NCBI RefSeq assembly: GCF_049671045.1
Contig: NZ_JBATUH010000015.1
Coordinates: 41,902 to 105,901, forward strand
Reading direction: 5' to 3'
DNA length: 64,000 nucleotides
From: Parvibaculum sp049671045
Lineage (GTDB): Bacteria > Pseudomonadota > Alphaproteobacteria > Parvibaculales > Parvibaculaceae
The notes beneath the pieces were generated by a model, which was not told the origin of the DNA, did not search any database, and worked only from the letters and a program-made list of their open reading frames with translations. The translations under genes and the position numbers were made by a program. Positions 36,033-45,135 of this stretch are shown piece after piece (position 1 is the stretch's first letter; each line of letters starts with the position of its first letter).

Positions 36033-37283
36033 TCAGGCGAAGAATTTCTTCGCGTCGATGAGGGCCGCGACCAGCCGGTCGATTTCCTCATGCGTCGTAT
36101 ACATGGCGAAGGAGGCCCGCGCCGTCGCCGTCACGCCGAAACGCTCCATGAGCGGCTGGGCGCAATGATGCCCGGCACGAACCGCAACGCCCGCGCGGTC
36201 GATCACGGTTGCGATGTCATGGGCATGCGCGGAACCGAGCGTGAAGGAAATGATGCCGCCCTTGCTCCGCGAGGTGCCGATGATCCGCAGATCCTCGATC
36301 TCCGAAAGCCGCTCATTCGCATAGGCGAGCAGGCTCGCCTCATGCGCCGCGATGCGCGCGCGGCCGACCCCATGCACATAATCGAGCGCGGCGCCGAGGC
36401 CGATCGCCTCGACGATCGCCGGCGTTCCCGCCTCGAAGCGATGAGGCGGCGCGGCATAGGACACGGCATCGAGGCTCACTTCGCGGATCATCTCGCCGCC
36501 ACCGCGATAGGGTCGCATCTTCTCCAGCAATTCCTTCTTGCCGTAGAGAAAGCCGATGCCCGTGGGCCCGTAAATCTTGTGCCCCGTCACCGCATAGAAA
36601 TCGACATCGAGATCGCGCACGTCGATCTCGAGATGCACCGCACTTTGCGAGCCATCGACCACGACCGGAATCCCGCGCGCATGGGCAAGGCGCACGATCT
36701 CCTTCATCGGCGTGACCGTGCCGAGCACGTTCGACATATGAGTGATCGCGACGATCTTGACCTTCGGCCCGAGCAGCTTCTCGAATGCCTCCATGTCGAG
36801 GTCGCCCTCATCCGTCACGGGCACCCATTTGAGAACCGCGCCCTGCCGCTCGCGCAGGAAATGCCAGGGGACGATGTTCGAGTGATGCTCCATGACGGAA
36901 AGCACGATCTCATCGCCCGGACCGATCATCGGCGCCGCAAAGCTCGATGCGACGAGATTGAGCGCATCGGTCGAGCCCGACGTGAAGATGATCTCGTCCG
37001 TCGAGGCGGCGTTGACGAAGGCGCGCGTCTTCTCGCGCGCATCCTCGAAGCGCTGCGTCGCCGCGTTGGAGAGATAGTGGAGCCCGCGATGCACATTGGC
37101 GAATTCGTGCTCCATGACCTCGCGCATCGTGTCGATCACGACCTTCGGCTTCTGTGCCGAGGCTCCGTTGTCGAGATAGACGAGCGGCTTGCCATAGACT
37201 TCGCGGCTCAGGATCGGAAAATCCGCCCGGATGGCCGCGACGTCATAGCCCTCTTCGACGCGCTTCAATGGTTGACCCGTCAT
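36033..37283 (-). CDS. sufS: Cysteine desulfurase SufS (group II)
   Basis: A 416-residue PLP enzyme that removes sulfur from cysteine for cluster assembly. The PLP lysine is K236 in VTGHKIYGPTG, and the persulfide cysteine is C374 in RAGHHCAQPLMERFG, the short-loop signature of the SufS group. The ATG at 37283 overlaps the sufD stop (ATGA), so translation is coupled; the longer reading at 37313 is not needed. No sufE or sufU is seen alongside it. Confidence 0.95.
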   Translation of the reverse strand: MTGQPLKRVEEGYDVAAIRADFPILSREVYGKPLVYLDNGASAQKPKVVIDTMREVMEHEFANVHRGLHYLSNAATQRFEDAREKTRAFVNAASTDEIIFTSGSTDALNLVASSFAAPMIGPGDEIVLSVMEHHSNIVPWHFLRERQGAVLKWVPVTDEGDLDMEAFEKLLGPKVKIVAITHMSNVLGTVTPMKEIVRLAHARGIPVVVDGSQSAVHLEIDVRDLDVDFYAVTGHKIYGPTGIGFLYGKKELLEKMRPYRGGGEMIREVSLDAVSYAAPPHRFEAGTPAIVEAIGLGAALDYVHGVGRARIAAHEASLLAYANERLSEIEDLRIIGTSRSKGGIISFTLGSAHAHDIATVIDRAGVAVRAGHHCAQPLMERFGVTATARASFAMYTTHEEIDRLVAALIDAKKFFA

Positions 37284-38611
37284 GACGCAACCTCGCTTCC
37301 CGGCTGGAACCAACCCGCGGCAAGCGCACGCAAGGCTTCCCGCGCGGCTTCATGTGGCACGCTCTCGAAGGCTTCGTCGAGAAATGCCGAGATGAGAAGC
37401 TGGCGCGCCGTTGCCTCGTCTATGCCGCGCGAACGCAGATAGAAGATCGCCGCGGCGTTCAGCTCGCCAATGGTCGAGCCATGGGCGCACTGGACGTCAT
37501 CGGCATAAATCTCGAGCTCGGGTTTCGCATTCATCGCCGCGTCGCGGGAGAGCAGAAGCGCGTTCGTCATCTGCCGCCCGTCGGACTTCTGCGCGTCTTC
37601 GCGCACGACGACCCGGCCCTGAAACACGCCGGTCGAGGTCCCGTCGAGAACGGTCTTGAACAGCGTGCCGCTGGTGCAATGGGGAATGGCGTGATCGACG
37701 AGCACGAAGTGATCGCCATGCTGCGAGCCGCGCAGCGCCGTCGCGCCATTGACCTCGGCTTCCGCCTCCTCGCCCTCGAAACGAATGAACGATTGCGAGC
37801 GCGAGACGCCGCCGCCAATCGTCATCGAGAATGTCGAAAGCTTCGACCGCGCGTCGAGATGCGCCGAAAGCGTCGCGAGGTGGATCGCGTCCGGCGCTTC
37901 GTCCTGCACCTTCACATGATCGAGGCTCGCGCCATCGGCTAGCGAAACATCCGTCACCAGGTCGGCGAAGTAGCGCGACGCGCCGGCCCCGATATGGGAC
38001 TCGAGGATCGACGCCGACGCCCCTTCGTCGAGCCGGATGAAATTGCGCGCGTGATACGCGCCGTCATCGGCCGCGAGGAAGAGGAGATGCAGCGGCTTTT
38101 CGAGCCTGACGCCCTTGTGAACATGGATCGCCACGCCGCCCTGCATCAGCGCCGTATTGAGCGCGATGACATTGGTGGCGCCGGTCGTGGCCGCGCTCGT
38201 CTCGACAAGCAGCCGCACCCAGGATTTGTCGAGCGCATCCGCCAGCGGCAGCACATCGACGCCCGAAGGCAGCGCCGCATCCGACAGATCGGCCCGCAGC
38301 CGGCCGTTCACGAATACGAGAACATGCCGCTCGATGGCGTTGAAGGCGGCAGCGGAAGGCCGCGCCTCCGCGCCCGGGAGCAGCACCGCGCCCCGATGCT
38401 CGGGCGCAGGCGCAAGGGACGCCCTGCCCAGCGCCTGACGCAGATCCGTGTAGCGCCAATCCTCGAGGCGGCGATGCGGAAGCCCCGCCGTCCTGAAGAC
38501 GCGCAGCGCCTCATCGCGGCGCCTGGAAAGCCACCCGATGCCCGCGCCGGGAAGCGCCGCGCGCTGCCGCTCATAGGCGTCGATGAAAAGCTGTTCGGCT
38601 TCGCCTGTCAT
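37280..38611 (-). CDS. sufD: Fe-S cluster assembly protein SufD
   Basis: The 443-residue partner of SufB in the SufBC2D scaffold. It shows the right-handed parallel beta-helix core with GAVLLPGAEARPS, FVNGRLRADLSD and the C-terminal DVQCAHGSTIGELNAAAIFYLRSRGI motif, whose histidine lies close to the cluster interface. It lies nine bases from sufC and overlaps sufS by four. Confidence 0.95.
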   Translation of the reverse strand: MTGEAEQLFIDAYERQRAALPGAGIGWLSRRRDEALRVFRTAGLPHRRLEDWRYTDLRQALGRASLAPAPEHRGAVLLPGAEARPSAAAFNAIERHVLVFVNGRLRADLSDAALPSGVDVLPLADALDKSWVRLLVETSAATTGATNVIALNTALMQGGVAIHVHKGVRLEKPLHLLFLAADDGAYHARNFIRLDEGASASILESHIGAGASRYFADLVTDVSLADGASLDHVKVQDEAPDAIHLATLSAHLDARSKLSTFSMTIGGGVSRSQSFIRFEGEEAEAEVNGATALRGSQHGDHFVLVDHAIPHCTSGTLFKTVLDGTSTGVFQGRVVVREDAQKSDGRQMTNALLLSRDAAMNAKPELEIYADDVQCAHGSTIGELNAAAIFYLRSRGIDEATARQLLISAFLDEAFESVPHEAAREALRALAAGWFQPGSEVAS

Positions 38612-38620
38612 TTCCGATCC

Positions 38621-39361
38621 TTACGCCGCAAACTCGGCATAGCCGGTCCGCTCGAGTTCCGCGGCAAGCTCCTTGCCGCCCGAGCGGACGATCCGGCCCT
38701 TCGAGAGCACATGGACGACATCCGGCACGATGTAATCGAGCAGACGCTGATAATGGGTGATGACGATCATCGCGCGCTCGGGCGAGCGCAGCGCGTTGAC
38801 GCCATCGGCGACGACCTTTAGCGCGTCGATGTCGAGGCCGGAGTCGGTTTCGTCGAGAACCGCGAGCGAGGGCTCCAGCATCGCCATCTGAAGCACTTCC
38901 GCCCGCTTCTTCTCGCCGCCCGAGAAGCCGACATTGACCGCGCGCTTCAGCATGTCCTCGCTGATGTTGAGCGGCTTCGACTTCTCGCGCACGAGCTTCA
39001 GGAAACGCGGCGCATCGAGATCGGCCTCGCCGCGCGCCTTCCTCTGCGCATTGATCGCGGTCTTCAGGAACATCATGTTGGTGACGCCCGGAATCTCGAT
39101 CGGATACTGGAAGGCGAGGAAGACGCCCGCAGCCGCGCGCTCATCCACATTCATGGCGAGGAGATCCCTGCCCTTGTATGTGATAGAGCCTTCCGTCACC
39201 TCATATCCCTGGCGCCCGGCGAGCACATAGGAAAGCGTCGACTTGCCGGAACCGTTCGGTCCCATGATGGCATGGACTTCGCCCGCGCCGACCGTGAGAT
39301 CGATGCCCTTCAGGATTTCCTTGCCGTCCACGACGACATGCAGGTTCTTGATCTCGAGCAT
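38621..39361 (-). CDS. sufC: Fe-S cluster assembly ATPase SufC
   Basis: A 246-residue ABC-type ATPase: Walker A GPNGSGKST, signature motif NVGFSGGEKKRAEVLQ and Walker B SLAVLDETDSGLDIDAL, followed by the H-loop in VITHYQRLLDYI. It drives conformational change in SufBD. The ATG at 39361 overlaps the sufB stop codon by one base (TAATG). The open frame extends further upstream, but only this start begins with the family MLEIKNLHV. Confidence 0.97.
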   Translation of the reverse strand: MLEIKNLHVVVDGKEILKGIDLTVGAGEVHAIMGPNGSGKSTLSYVLAGRQGYEVTEGSITYKGRDLLAMNVDERAAAGVFLAFQYPIEIPGVTNMMFLKTAINAQRKARGEADLDAPRFLKLVREKSKPLNISEDMLKRAVNVGFSGGEKKRAEVLQMAMLEPSLAVLDETDSGLDIDALKVVADGVNALRSPERAMIVITHYQRLLDYIVPDVVHVLSKGRIVRSGGKELAAELERTGYAEFAA

Positions 39362-40815
39362 TATCCTACGCTTCCTTCCAGGCTGATACCGACGAGCTTT
39401 TGCGCCTCGACTGCGAATTCCATCGGCAAATGCTGCAGCACTTCGCGGCAGAAGCCGTTGACGATGAGCGCGACCGCCTCTTCCTCGGGTACGCCGCGCT
39501 GGCGGCAATAGAAGAGCTGTTCCTCGCTGATCTTCGATGTCGTCGCCTCATGTTCGAGGATCGCGGTCGGATTCTTCGCCTCGATATAGGGCACGGTGTG
39601 CGCCGCGCACTTCGAGCCGATGAGCAGGCTGTCGCACTGCGTGAAGTTGCGGACGTTCTCCGCCTTCTTGTGAACGCTCACGAGCCCGCGATAGGTGTTC
39701 GACGAGCGACCGGCGGAAATGCCCTTCGAGACGATGCGGCTCGACGTGTTCTTGCCGAGATGGATCATCTTCGTGCCGCTGTCGACCTGCTGGAAATGGT
39801 TGGAGATGGCGATCGAATAGAACTCGCCGCTCGACCCCTCGCCGCGCAGGATGCAGCTTGGATATTTCCAGGTGACGGCCGATCCGGTTTCCACCTGCGT
39901 CCAGGAAATCTTGGAACGGGCGCCACGGCAGTCGCCACGCTTGGTGACGAAGTTGTAGATGCCGCCCGTGCCGTCCTCGTCGCCGGGGAACCAGTTCTGC
40001 ACCGTCGAATATTTGATCTCGGCATCGTCGAGCGCGACGAGCTCGACGACGGCGGCGTGAAGCTGGTTCTCGTCGCGCTGCGGAGCGGTGCAGCCTTCGA
40101 GATAGCTCACATAGGAGCCCTTGTCGGCGATGATGAGCGTGCGCTCGAACTGGCCCGTCTGCTTCTCGTTGATGCGGAAATAGGTCGAAAGCTCCATCGG
40201 GCAGCGCACGCCTTCGGGGATGTAGACAAACGACCCGTCGGAGAAGACGGCGGAATTCAGCGTCGCATAATAATTGTCCGAGTACGGCACGACTGTGCCG
40301 AGATACTTGCGGACAAGCTCGGGATATTCGCGCACCGCCTCCGAGAAGGGGCAGAAGATCACGCCCGCTTCCATGAGCTTCGCACGGAAAGTGGTGACCA
40401 CGGAGACGGAGTCGAACACGGCATCGACGGCGACGCCCGCCAGCACTTCCTGCTCCGCGAGCGGAATGCCGAGCTTCTCGTAAGTCTCGAGCAGCTTCGG
40501 ATCGACCTCATCGAGGCTCGCGGGCTTCGCGTTCTGCTTCGGCGCGGCGAAATAATAGGCGTCCTGGAAGTCGATCGGCGGATAGGCGACCTTCGCCCAT
40601 TTCGGCTCCTCCATCTGGAGCCAGCGGTGATAGGCCTGCAGGCGCCATTCGAGCATCCATTCGGGCTCGTGTTTCTTGGCCGAGATGAAACGGATCGTAT
40701 CCTCGTTCAGGCCCTTGGGAGCTTTCTCGGATTCGATATCGGTGGTGAAGCCGTACTTATACTTGTCGGCTGCAACCTGATCGACCGTATCGATCGTCTC
40801 GCTAACGGCTGCCAT
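39361..40815 (-). CDS. sufB: Fe-S cluster assembly protein SufB
   Basis: The 484-residue scaffold subunit that builds the nascent cluster. The conserved parts are visible: YSDNYYATLNSAVFSDGSFVYIPEGVRCPMEL, LEGCTAPQRDENQLHAAVVE and the C-terminal ATTSKISEEQLFYCRQRG. The ATG at 40815 has GGAGAG upstream. sufC overlaps its stop. It follows the IscS-like desulfurase by 21 bases. Confidence 0.97.
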   Translation of the reverse strand: MAAVSETIDTVDQVAADKYKYGFTTDIESEKAPKGLNEDTIRFISAKKHEPEWMLEWRLQAYHRWLQMEEPKWAKVAYPPIDFQDAYYFAAPKQNAKPASLDEVDPKLLETYEKLGIPLAEQEVLAGVAVDAVFDSVSVVTTFRAKLMEAGVIFCPFSEAVREYPELVRKYLGTVVPYSDNYYATLNSAVFSDGSFVYIPEGVRCPMELSTYFRINEKQTGQFERTLIIADKGSYVSYLEGCTAPQRDENQLHAAVVELVALDDAEIKYSTVQNWFPGDEDGTGGIYNFVTKRGDCRGARSKISWTQVETGSAVTWKYPSCILRGEGSSGEFYSIAISNHFQQVDSGTKMIHLGKNTSSRIVSKGISAGRSSNTYRGLVSVHKKAENVRNFTQCDSLLIGSKCAAHTVPYIEAKNPTAILEHEATTSKISEEQLFYCRQRGVPEEEAVALIVNGFCREVLQHLPMEFAVEAQKLVGISLEGSVG

Positions 40816-40836
40816 CTCGTACTCTCCACTTCATTC

Positions 40837-42045
40837 TCAAGCCGGCACGGCCGAAGAGGCCGCCGCCCGCACCGATGCGCTCTCCTGCACGCCGGTCTTC
40901 ACATCACTCTGATGGGCGCGCGCTTTTGCCGCCGCGCGGGCCCAGCTTCCAACGAACCGTTCGATCTCGGCGCGCGTGTTCGCAAGGCCGAGGCTGACAC
41001 GGACCGCGCCCTTGGCGAGGTAAGGCTCCACGCCCATCGCCTCGAGCACATGGGAGCGCGCCACCTTTCCCGACGAACAGGCGGAACCCGCGCTCACCGC
41101 AAAACCGTCGAGATCGAGGATCATGAGCAGCGTTTCCGCATTGAGTCCCGCCGACGAGAAAAGGCTCGTATTGGCAAGCCTTGGCGCATTCTCGCCAAAA
41201 ATCCGCACTTCCGGCACGGCCGCCTTCAAGGCGGCTTCGAGCGCGTCGCGAAGTTCCACGATGCGCGCATAAGCATCGGCATCCCTCGCCGCGGCGCGCG
41301 CCGCAGCGCCGAAGCCCGCAATGCCCGGCACGTTTTCGGTGCCGGAGCGGCGGCGCAATTCCTGCCCGCCCCCGCGAATGAGCGGCTCGAATGCAAGCTC
41401 ATCGCGCCAGACCAGCGCGCCCACACCCTGCGGGCTGCCGAGCTTGTGCCCGGAAAGCAGCATCATGTCGACGCCGAGCGCGGCGAAATCGACCGGCATG
41501 CGGCCTACGGCCTGAATGGCATCCGTGAGCAGGAAGGCGCCCGCCGCGCGCGCCATCGCGGCCGCCTCGGCCACGGGCTGAATGACGCCCGTTTCATTAT
41601 TCGCAAGCATCAGCGCCACGAGCGTCCTGACCTTGCCCGGCGCGTCGAGAAGCCCGGCCAGCGCCTCAAGATCGGCAACGCCGCTCTCGTTGACCGGCAG
41701 CACCTCCACCTCAAGGCCGGAATGGGCTGCCGCAAGCCGCACGGCATCGTGCTCCACCGAGGACAGGACGATGCGGCGAACGCCGAGCGCGTTCCTCGCC
41801 GCGTGAAGGGCAAGGTTCGCCGCTTCGGTGCCGCCGCTCGTGAAGGTGATTTCCGCGGGCTTCGCGTTCACCAGCGCGGCAACCGCCGCCCTCGCATCCT
41901 CGACGATCTTGTGTGCCGCCCGCCCCTCGGCATGAACGGATGACGGATTGCCAGTCAGTGCGAGCACGCGCGCGACCGCCTCCGCCGCTTCCGGGCGAAC
42001 CGGAGCGGTGGCATTGTGGTCCATATAGGCGCGCTCGATCGTCAT
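40837..42045 (-). CDS. Cysteine desulfurase, IscS/NifS type (group I)
   Basis: A 402-residue PLP enzyme distinct from SufS: MDHNATAPV at the start, K201 in SGHKLGSPQGVGAL, RRSGTENVPG, and C323 in SAGSACSSGKV in the long flexible loop typical of group I. The C-terminal 25 residues (SDVKTGVQ onward) are low-complexity and probably dispensable. A group I desulfurase within a suf operon, between iscR and sufB, is a known alphaproteobacterial layout. Two desulfurases in one operon suggest alternative sulfur donors. Confidence 0.94.
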   Translation of the reverse strand: MTIERAYMDHNATAPVRPEAAEAVARVLALTGNPSSVHAEGRAAHKIVEDARAAVAALVNAKPAEITFTSGGTEAANLALHAARNALGVRRIVLSSVEHDAVRLAAAHSGLEVEVLPVNESGVADLEALAGLLDAPGKVRTLVALMLANNETGVIQPVAEAAAMARAAGAFLLTDAIQAVGRMPVDFAALGVDMMLLSGHKLGSPQGVGALVWRDELAFEPLIRGGGQELRRRSGTENVPGIAGFGAAARAAARDADAYARIVELRDALEAALKAAVPEVRIFGENAPRLANTSLFSSAGLNAETLLMILDLDGFAVSAGSACSSGKVARSHVLEAMGVEPYLAKGAVRVSLGLANTRAEIERFVGSWARAAAKARAHQSDVKTGVQESASVRAAASSAVPA

Positions 42046-42078
42046 GCCTTCAGTGCCTCAGGCGTCAGGAGTTTTCGT

Positions 42079-42552
42079 TCAATCGGCGGCGTTGGAAATC
42101 GCCTGCTCGGGTGCGGGACGCGGGCTCGCGGTCGATACCACGCGGCCGTTGATCACATCGCCGAGCGACACCGAGCCGAGGAAAAGCTGAATATGGTGGC
42201 TCAGCTCGGCCCAGAGATCGTGGGTGATGCAGCGGCTGGAATTGTTTCCCATGCATCCTTTGGGAGAGCCGACTTCGCAGCGCGTCGCCTTGATGGGCTC
42301 GTCCACCGCCAGGATGACGTCCGAAATGCGGATGTCGTCCGCATGGCGGGAGAGCAGATAGCCGCCGCCGGGGCCGCGAACGCTCTTCACCAGATTGCCC
42401 CTGCGCAGCTTGGCGAAAAGCTGCTCGAGATATGAGAGCGAAATTTCCTGACGCTCGGCGATGTCGGCCAGCGCCACGGGACGGCCCGTGCTGTAGCGGG
42501 CGAGATCGGCCATGGCCATGACCGCATAACGACCCTTTGTCGTGAGTTTCAC
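42079..42552 (-). CDS. iscR: Rrf2 family iron-sulfur regulator (IscR-like)
   Basis: A 157-residue winged-helix protein beginning with GTG at 42552 (KLTTKGRYAVMAM), preceded by AGGAGAAGG. The helix-turn-helix spans about 28-65. C92, C100 and C108 can bind a 2Fe-2S cluster, as in E. coli IscR where the cysteines are at similar positions. It most likely represses or activates the downstream suf genes according to cluster status. As first gene of the operon it is probably autoregulated. I did not find a clear IscR box in the 224 bases upstream. Confidence 0.93.
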   Translation of the reverse strand: MKLTTKGRYAVMAMADLARYSTGRPVALADIAERQEISLSYLEQLFAKLRRGNLVKSVRGPGGGYLLSRHADDIRISDVILAVDEPIKATRCEVGSPKGCMGNNSSRCITHDLWAELSHHIQLFLGSVSLGDVINGRVVSTASPRPAPEQAISNAAD

Positions 42553-42824
42553 GGACCTTCTCCTCTCGAAACAGAGCTTCCTGGCGGCGCAAAGGGCCAA
42601 AACCCTTGCCTAACCGGGACTTGCCTGTGTTAAGAACGTGCGCCTCTCCTTCGGGCCCGGCATGAGTTCGGGGGGAGGCTTTTGCACTTCGGCCCGGCCT
42701 ATCCCGAGCGCCTTAGTCAACTATTTAGCTGCCTCCGGGAAAGATTTCCAGAGGAAAAGAGCCGATTGCGACGGAAAATTTCCGACGCTCTCAGTCGGTT
42801 AATAGCAAGGTGAGTGAGACGGGC

Positions 42825-43481
42825 ATGCCTGAGGTTATTTTCAATGGTCCTGCCGGCCGCATCGAAGGCCGCTACCATCACAGCCGCAAGGCCAATTCGC
42901 CGATCGCGCTGGTGCTGCACCCGCACCCCCAGTTCGGCGGCACCATGAACAACCCCGTGACCTACACGCTCTTTCAGGGCTTTGTCGCGCGCGGTTTTTC
43001 GGTTCTGCGGTTCAATTTCCGGGGCGTCGGCCGCAGCCAGGGCGCCTTCGATTCCGGCATTGGCGAGCTTTCGGACGCGGCTTCCGCCCTCGACTGGCTT
43101 CAGGCGCAGAACCCCGACGCCTCCCAGTGCTGGATTGCGGGCTTCTCCTTCGGCGCCTGGATCGCCATGCAGGTGCTCATGCGCCGGCCGGAGATCGAGG
43201 GCTTCATCTCGGTCGCTCCGCCCGCCAACATGTATGACTTCACCTTCCTCGCGCCCTGCCCCTCTTCGGGCCTCATCATCAATGGCAGCGCCGACCAGGT
43301 CGCGCCGGCGGCGGATGTGCAGAAGCTCGTGGACAGGCTGAAGACGCAGAAGGGCATCGTCATCGAGCACACGACGATCGACGGCGCCAACCACTTCTTC
43401 GATTCGCATCTCGAGCAGCTCACCAGCGTCTCGGGCGCCTATCTCGACAAGCGCCTCGCCGCTCACGCGCAGAAAGCCTGA
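42825..43481 (+). CDS. Alpha/beta hydrolase (dienelactone-hydrolase-like)
   Basis: A 218-residue hydrolase: LHPHPQFGGTMNN forms the oxyanion region, the nucleophile S108 is in AGFSFGAW, the acid is in NGSADQVAP and the base in DGANHFF. This family (annotated as putative hydrolases of the alpha/beta superfamily, COG2945-like) has no settled substrate. The ATG at 42825 gives the family N-terminus MPEVIFNGPAGRIEG; a GTG at 42810 is also in frame. Upstream, a short palindrome CGGAAA-A-TTTCCG (42772-42784) may be an operator. It is divergent from iscR. Confidence 0.85.
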   Translation: MPEVIFNGPAGRIEGRYHHSRKANSPIALVLHPHPQFGGTMNNPVTYTLFQGFVARGFSVLRFNFRGVGRSQGAFDSGIGELSDAASALDWLQAQNPDASQCWIAGFSFGAWIAMQVLMRRPEIEGFISVAPPANMYDFTFLAPCPSSGLIINGSADQVAPAADVQKLVDRLKTQKGIVIEHTTIDGANHFFDSHLEQLTSVSGAYLDKRLAAHAQKA

Positions 43482-43512
43482 ACCGCGCCAAACCGGCCAG
43501 AGGGGAACGCCG

Positions 43513-43863
43513 ATGCTCTATGCAATCGTGAAGGCGCTCCTCTCCGGCTTCATCATCATGGCCGTTTCGGAGATCGCCAAGCGCAGCCCGTCTTTAGGCG
43601 CGCTCGTCGTCTCGCTGCCGCTCATTTCGATCCTCGCCTTCATCTGGCTCTGGAACGACACCGGCGACAAGGAGCGCATTGCGAGCCTCGCCGAGTCGAC
43701 CTTCTGGTATGTGCTGCCGACGCTGCCGATGTTTCTCGTGCTGCCGGCGCTGCTCAGATATGGAACGGGCTTCTGGCTCGCGCTCGCCGCCTCCTGCCTG
43801 CTCACCATGCTGCTCTATCTGGCAACCATCTGGATCGCGGCGAGGTTCGGCGTCAGCCTCTAG
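43513..43863 (+). CDS. DUF3147 family membrane protein
   Basis: A 116-residue integral membrane protein with four predicted helices (about 3-20, 28-47, 64-83 and 88-110), containing the family motif SEIAKRSPSLGALVVSLPLISILAFIWLW. Function is unknown. The start has AGAGGGG upstream and it follows the hydrolase gene by 31 bases, so the two are likely co-transcribed. Its stop codon is at the edge of the 41-base tandem repeat. Confidence 0.85.
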   Translation: MLYAIVKALLSGFIIMAVSEIAKRSPSLGALVVSLPLISILAFIWLWNDTGDKERIASLAESTFWYVLPTLPMFLVLPALLRYGTGFWLALAASCLLTMLLYLATIWIAARFGVSL

Positions 43864-43977
43864 GAGCGGCCGGCTCTGTGGAGTCCCCCTCGCTTCATCG
43901 GCCTTGTCGGCCGGCCCTGTGGAGCCGGCCTCATTTCATCGGCCTTGTCGGCCGGCCCTGTGGAGCCGGCCTCCGGG
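43863..43977. repeat. Tandem 41-base repeat at the DUF3147/anmK junction
   Basis: Two almost identical 41-base units (43896-43936 and 43937-43977, each starting CATCGGCCTTGTCGGCCGGC) are preceded by a degenerate partial copy (43863-43895). Each unit contains GGCCGGC-type inverted sequences. The right-hand copy encodes the last residues of AnmK and the stop codon is at the boundary between copies, so the repeat has shaped the end of that gene. Confidence 0.85.
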
Positions 43978-45048
43978 CATCGGCTCCGGCACGCCGGTCG
44001 TGGTCGGAAGGCTGAGCGGCAGGCCGCGAAGCGAGCGGACCGCGAGATAGGCGAAGGCTTCCGCCTCCACATCGTCGCCCCGCCAGCCCAGATCCTCCGC
44101 AGGCAGAACCCCGCCCTGCAGGCGCTTCGAGAGCATCCGCATCAGCACCGGATTGCGCCGCCCGCCTCCGCAGACGATGAAGCGCGAGGGAACGCCCGGA
44201 ATGTGCGCGACGCCGCGCGCAATCGCCTCCACGGTGAATGCCGTCAGCGTCGCCGCGCCATCGGGCGGCGAGAGGCGCTCGACGGCGGCGGACGAAAAGG
44301 AAAAGCGGTCGAGCGATTTCGGCGGCGGCGCCTCGAAGAAGTCATGTTCCATCAATTCTCGCAGCACCTCGACATCGACCTCCCCCGCGCCCGCGAGCGC
44401 CCCGTCGAGATCGACGGGCTCGCCCGTGTGGCGATGCGCCCAATCGTCGATGAGCGCATTGCCCGGCCCCGTATCGAAGGCGATGAGCTCTCCTTCCGGC
44501 GCGACATAGGTGATGTTCCCGACACCGCCGATATTGACGATGGCGACCGGCTCCCTGATGCCCGCGCTCCGCGCCAGCGCCTGGTGATAAAGCGGCACGA
44601 GCGGCGCGCCATGGCCGCCCGCCGCGACATCCGCCGAGCGGAAATCATTGACGACATCAATGCCGATCAGGTCCGCCAGAGCCTCGCCCATGCCGATCTG
44701 CACCGTCCGGCGCCGCTCGGGCTGGTGAAGGACGGTCTGGCCGTGGAAGCCGACGACCTCCACATCGGCGGGCGCAAGCCCCGCCTCATCGAGCAGGCGG
44801 CGAACCGCCACCGCATGGGCGAGCGTCAGCAGCCGCTCGGCCTCGGCGACGGGCTCGGGCATCGGCTCGCCGGGCTCCCAGCCCTTGGCGGCTTCGAGCG
44901 CCTGCCGCAGTACCGCCCGCTCCTCCGCTGAATAGGGTATGCCGAGGCTGCGGCCGGGGCGCACGACATGCTCGCCATCCGTTTCCAGAATGGCGGCGTC
45001 GATGCCGTCGAGCGAGGTGCCGCTCATCAGGCCGATGGCGCGGATCAT
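43936..45048 (-). CDS. anmK: Anhydro-N-acetylmuramic acid kinase
   Basis: AnmK phosphorylates 1,6-anhydro-MurNAc, recycled from peptidoglycan, to MurNAc-6-phosphate. The 370-residue protein starts MIRAIGLMSGTSLDGIDAA (GTSLDG is the diagnostic ATP site) and has NIGGVGNITYV and FDTGPGNALIDDW further on. Its C-terminal 13 residues are encoded by a tandem repeat and are unlikely to be functionally important. It is divergent from tyrS. Confidence 0.95.
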   Translation of the reverse strand: MIRAIGLMSGTSLDGIDAAILETDGEHVVRPGRSLGIPYSAEERAVLRQALEAAKGWEPGEPMPEPVAEAERLLTLAHAVAVRRLLDEAGLAPADVEVVGFHGQTVLHQPERRRTVQIGMGEALADLIGIDVVNDFRSADVAAGGHGAPLVPLYHQALARSAGIREPVAIVNIGGVGNITYVAPEGELIAFDTGPGNALIDDWAHRHTGEPVDLDGALAGAGEVDVEVLRELMEHDFFEAPPPKSLDRFSFSSAAVERLSPPDGAATLTAFTVEAIARGVAHIPGVPSRFIVCGGGRRNPVLMRMLSKRLQGGVLPAEDLGWRGDDVEAEAFAYLAVRSLRGLPLSLPTTTGVPEPMPGGRLHRAGRQGR

Positions 45049-45135
45049 GGCGTTTGCCCGTTTTTCCCTGTCGTAAAAGCGTGATACACCACCGGCTCCT
45101 TCATGCCTATGGCATCAGCGTCAATCGAGCCGATC

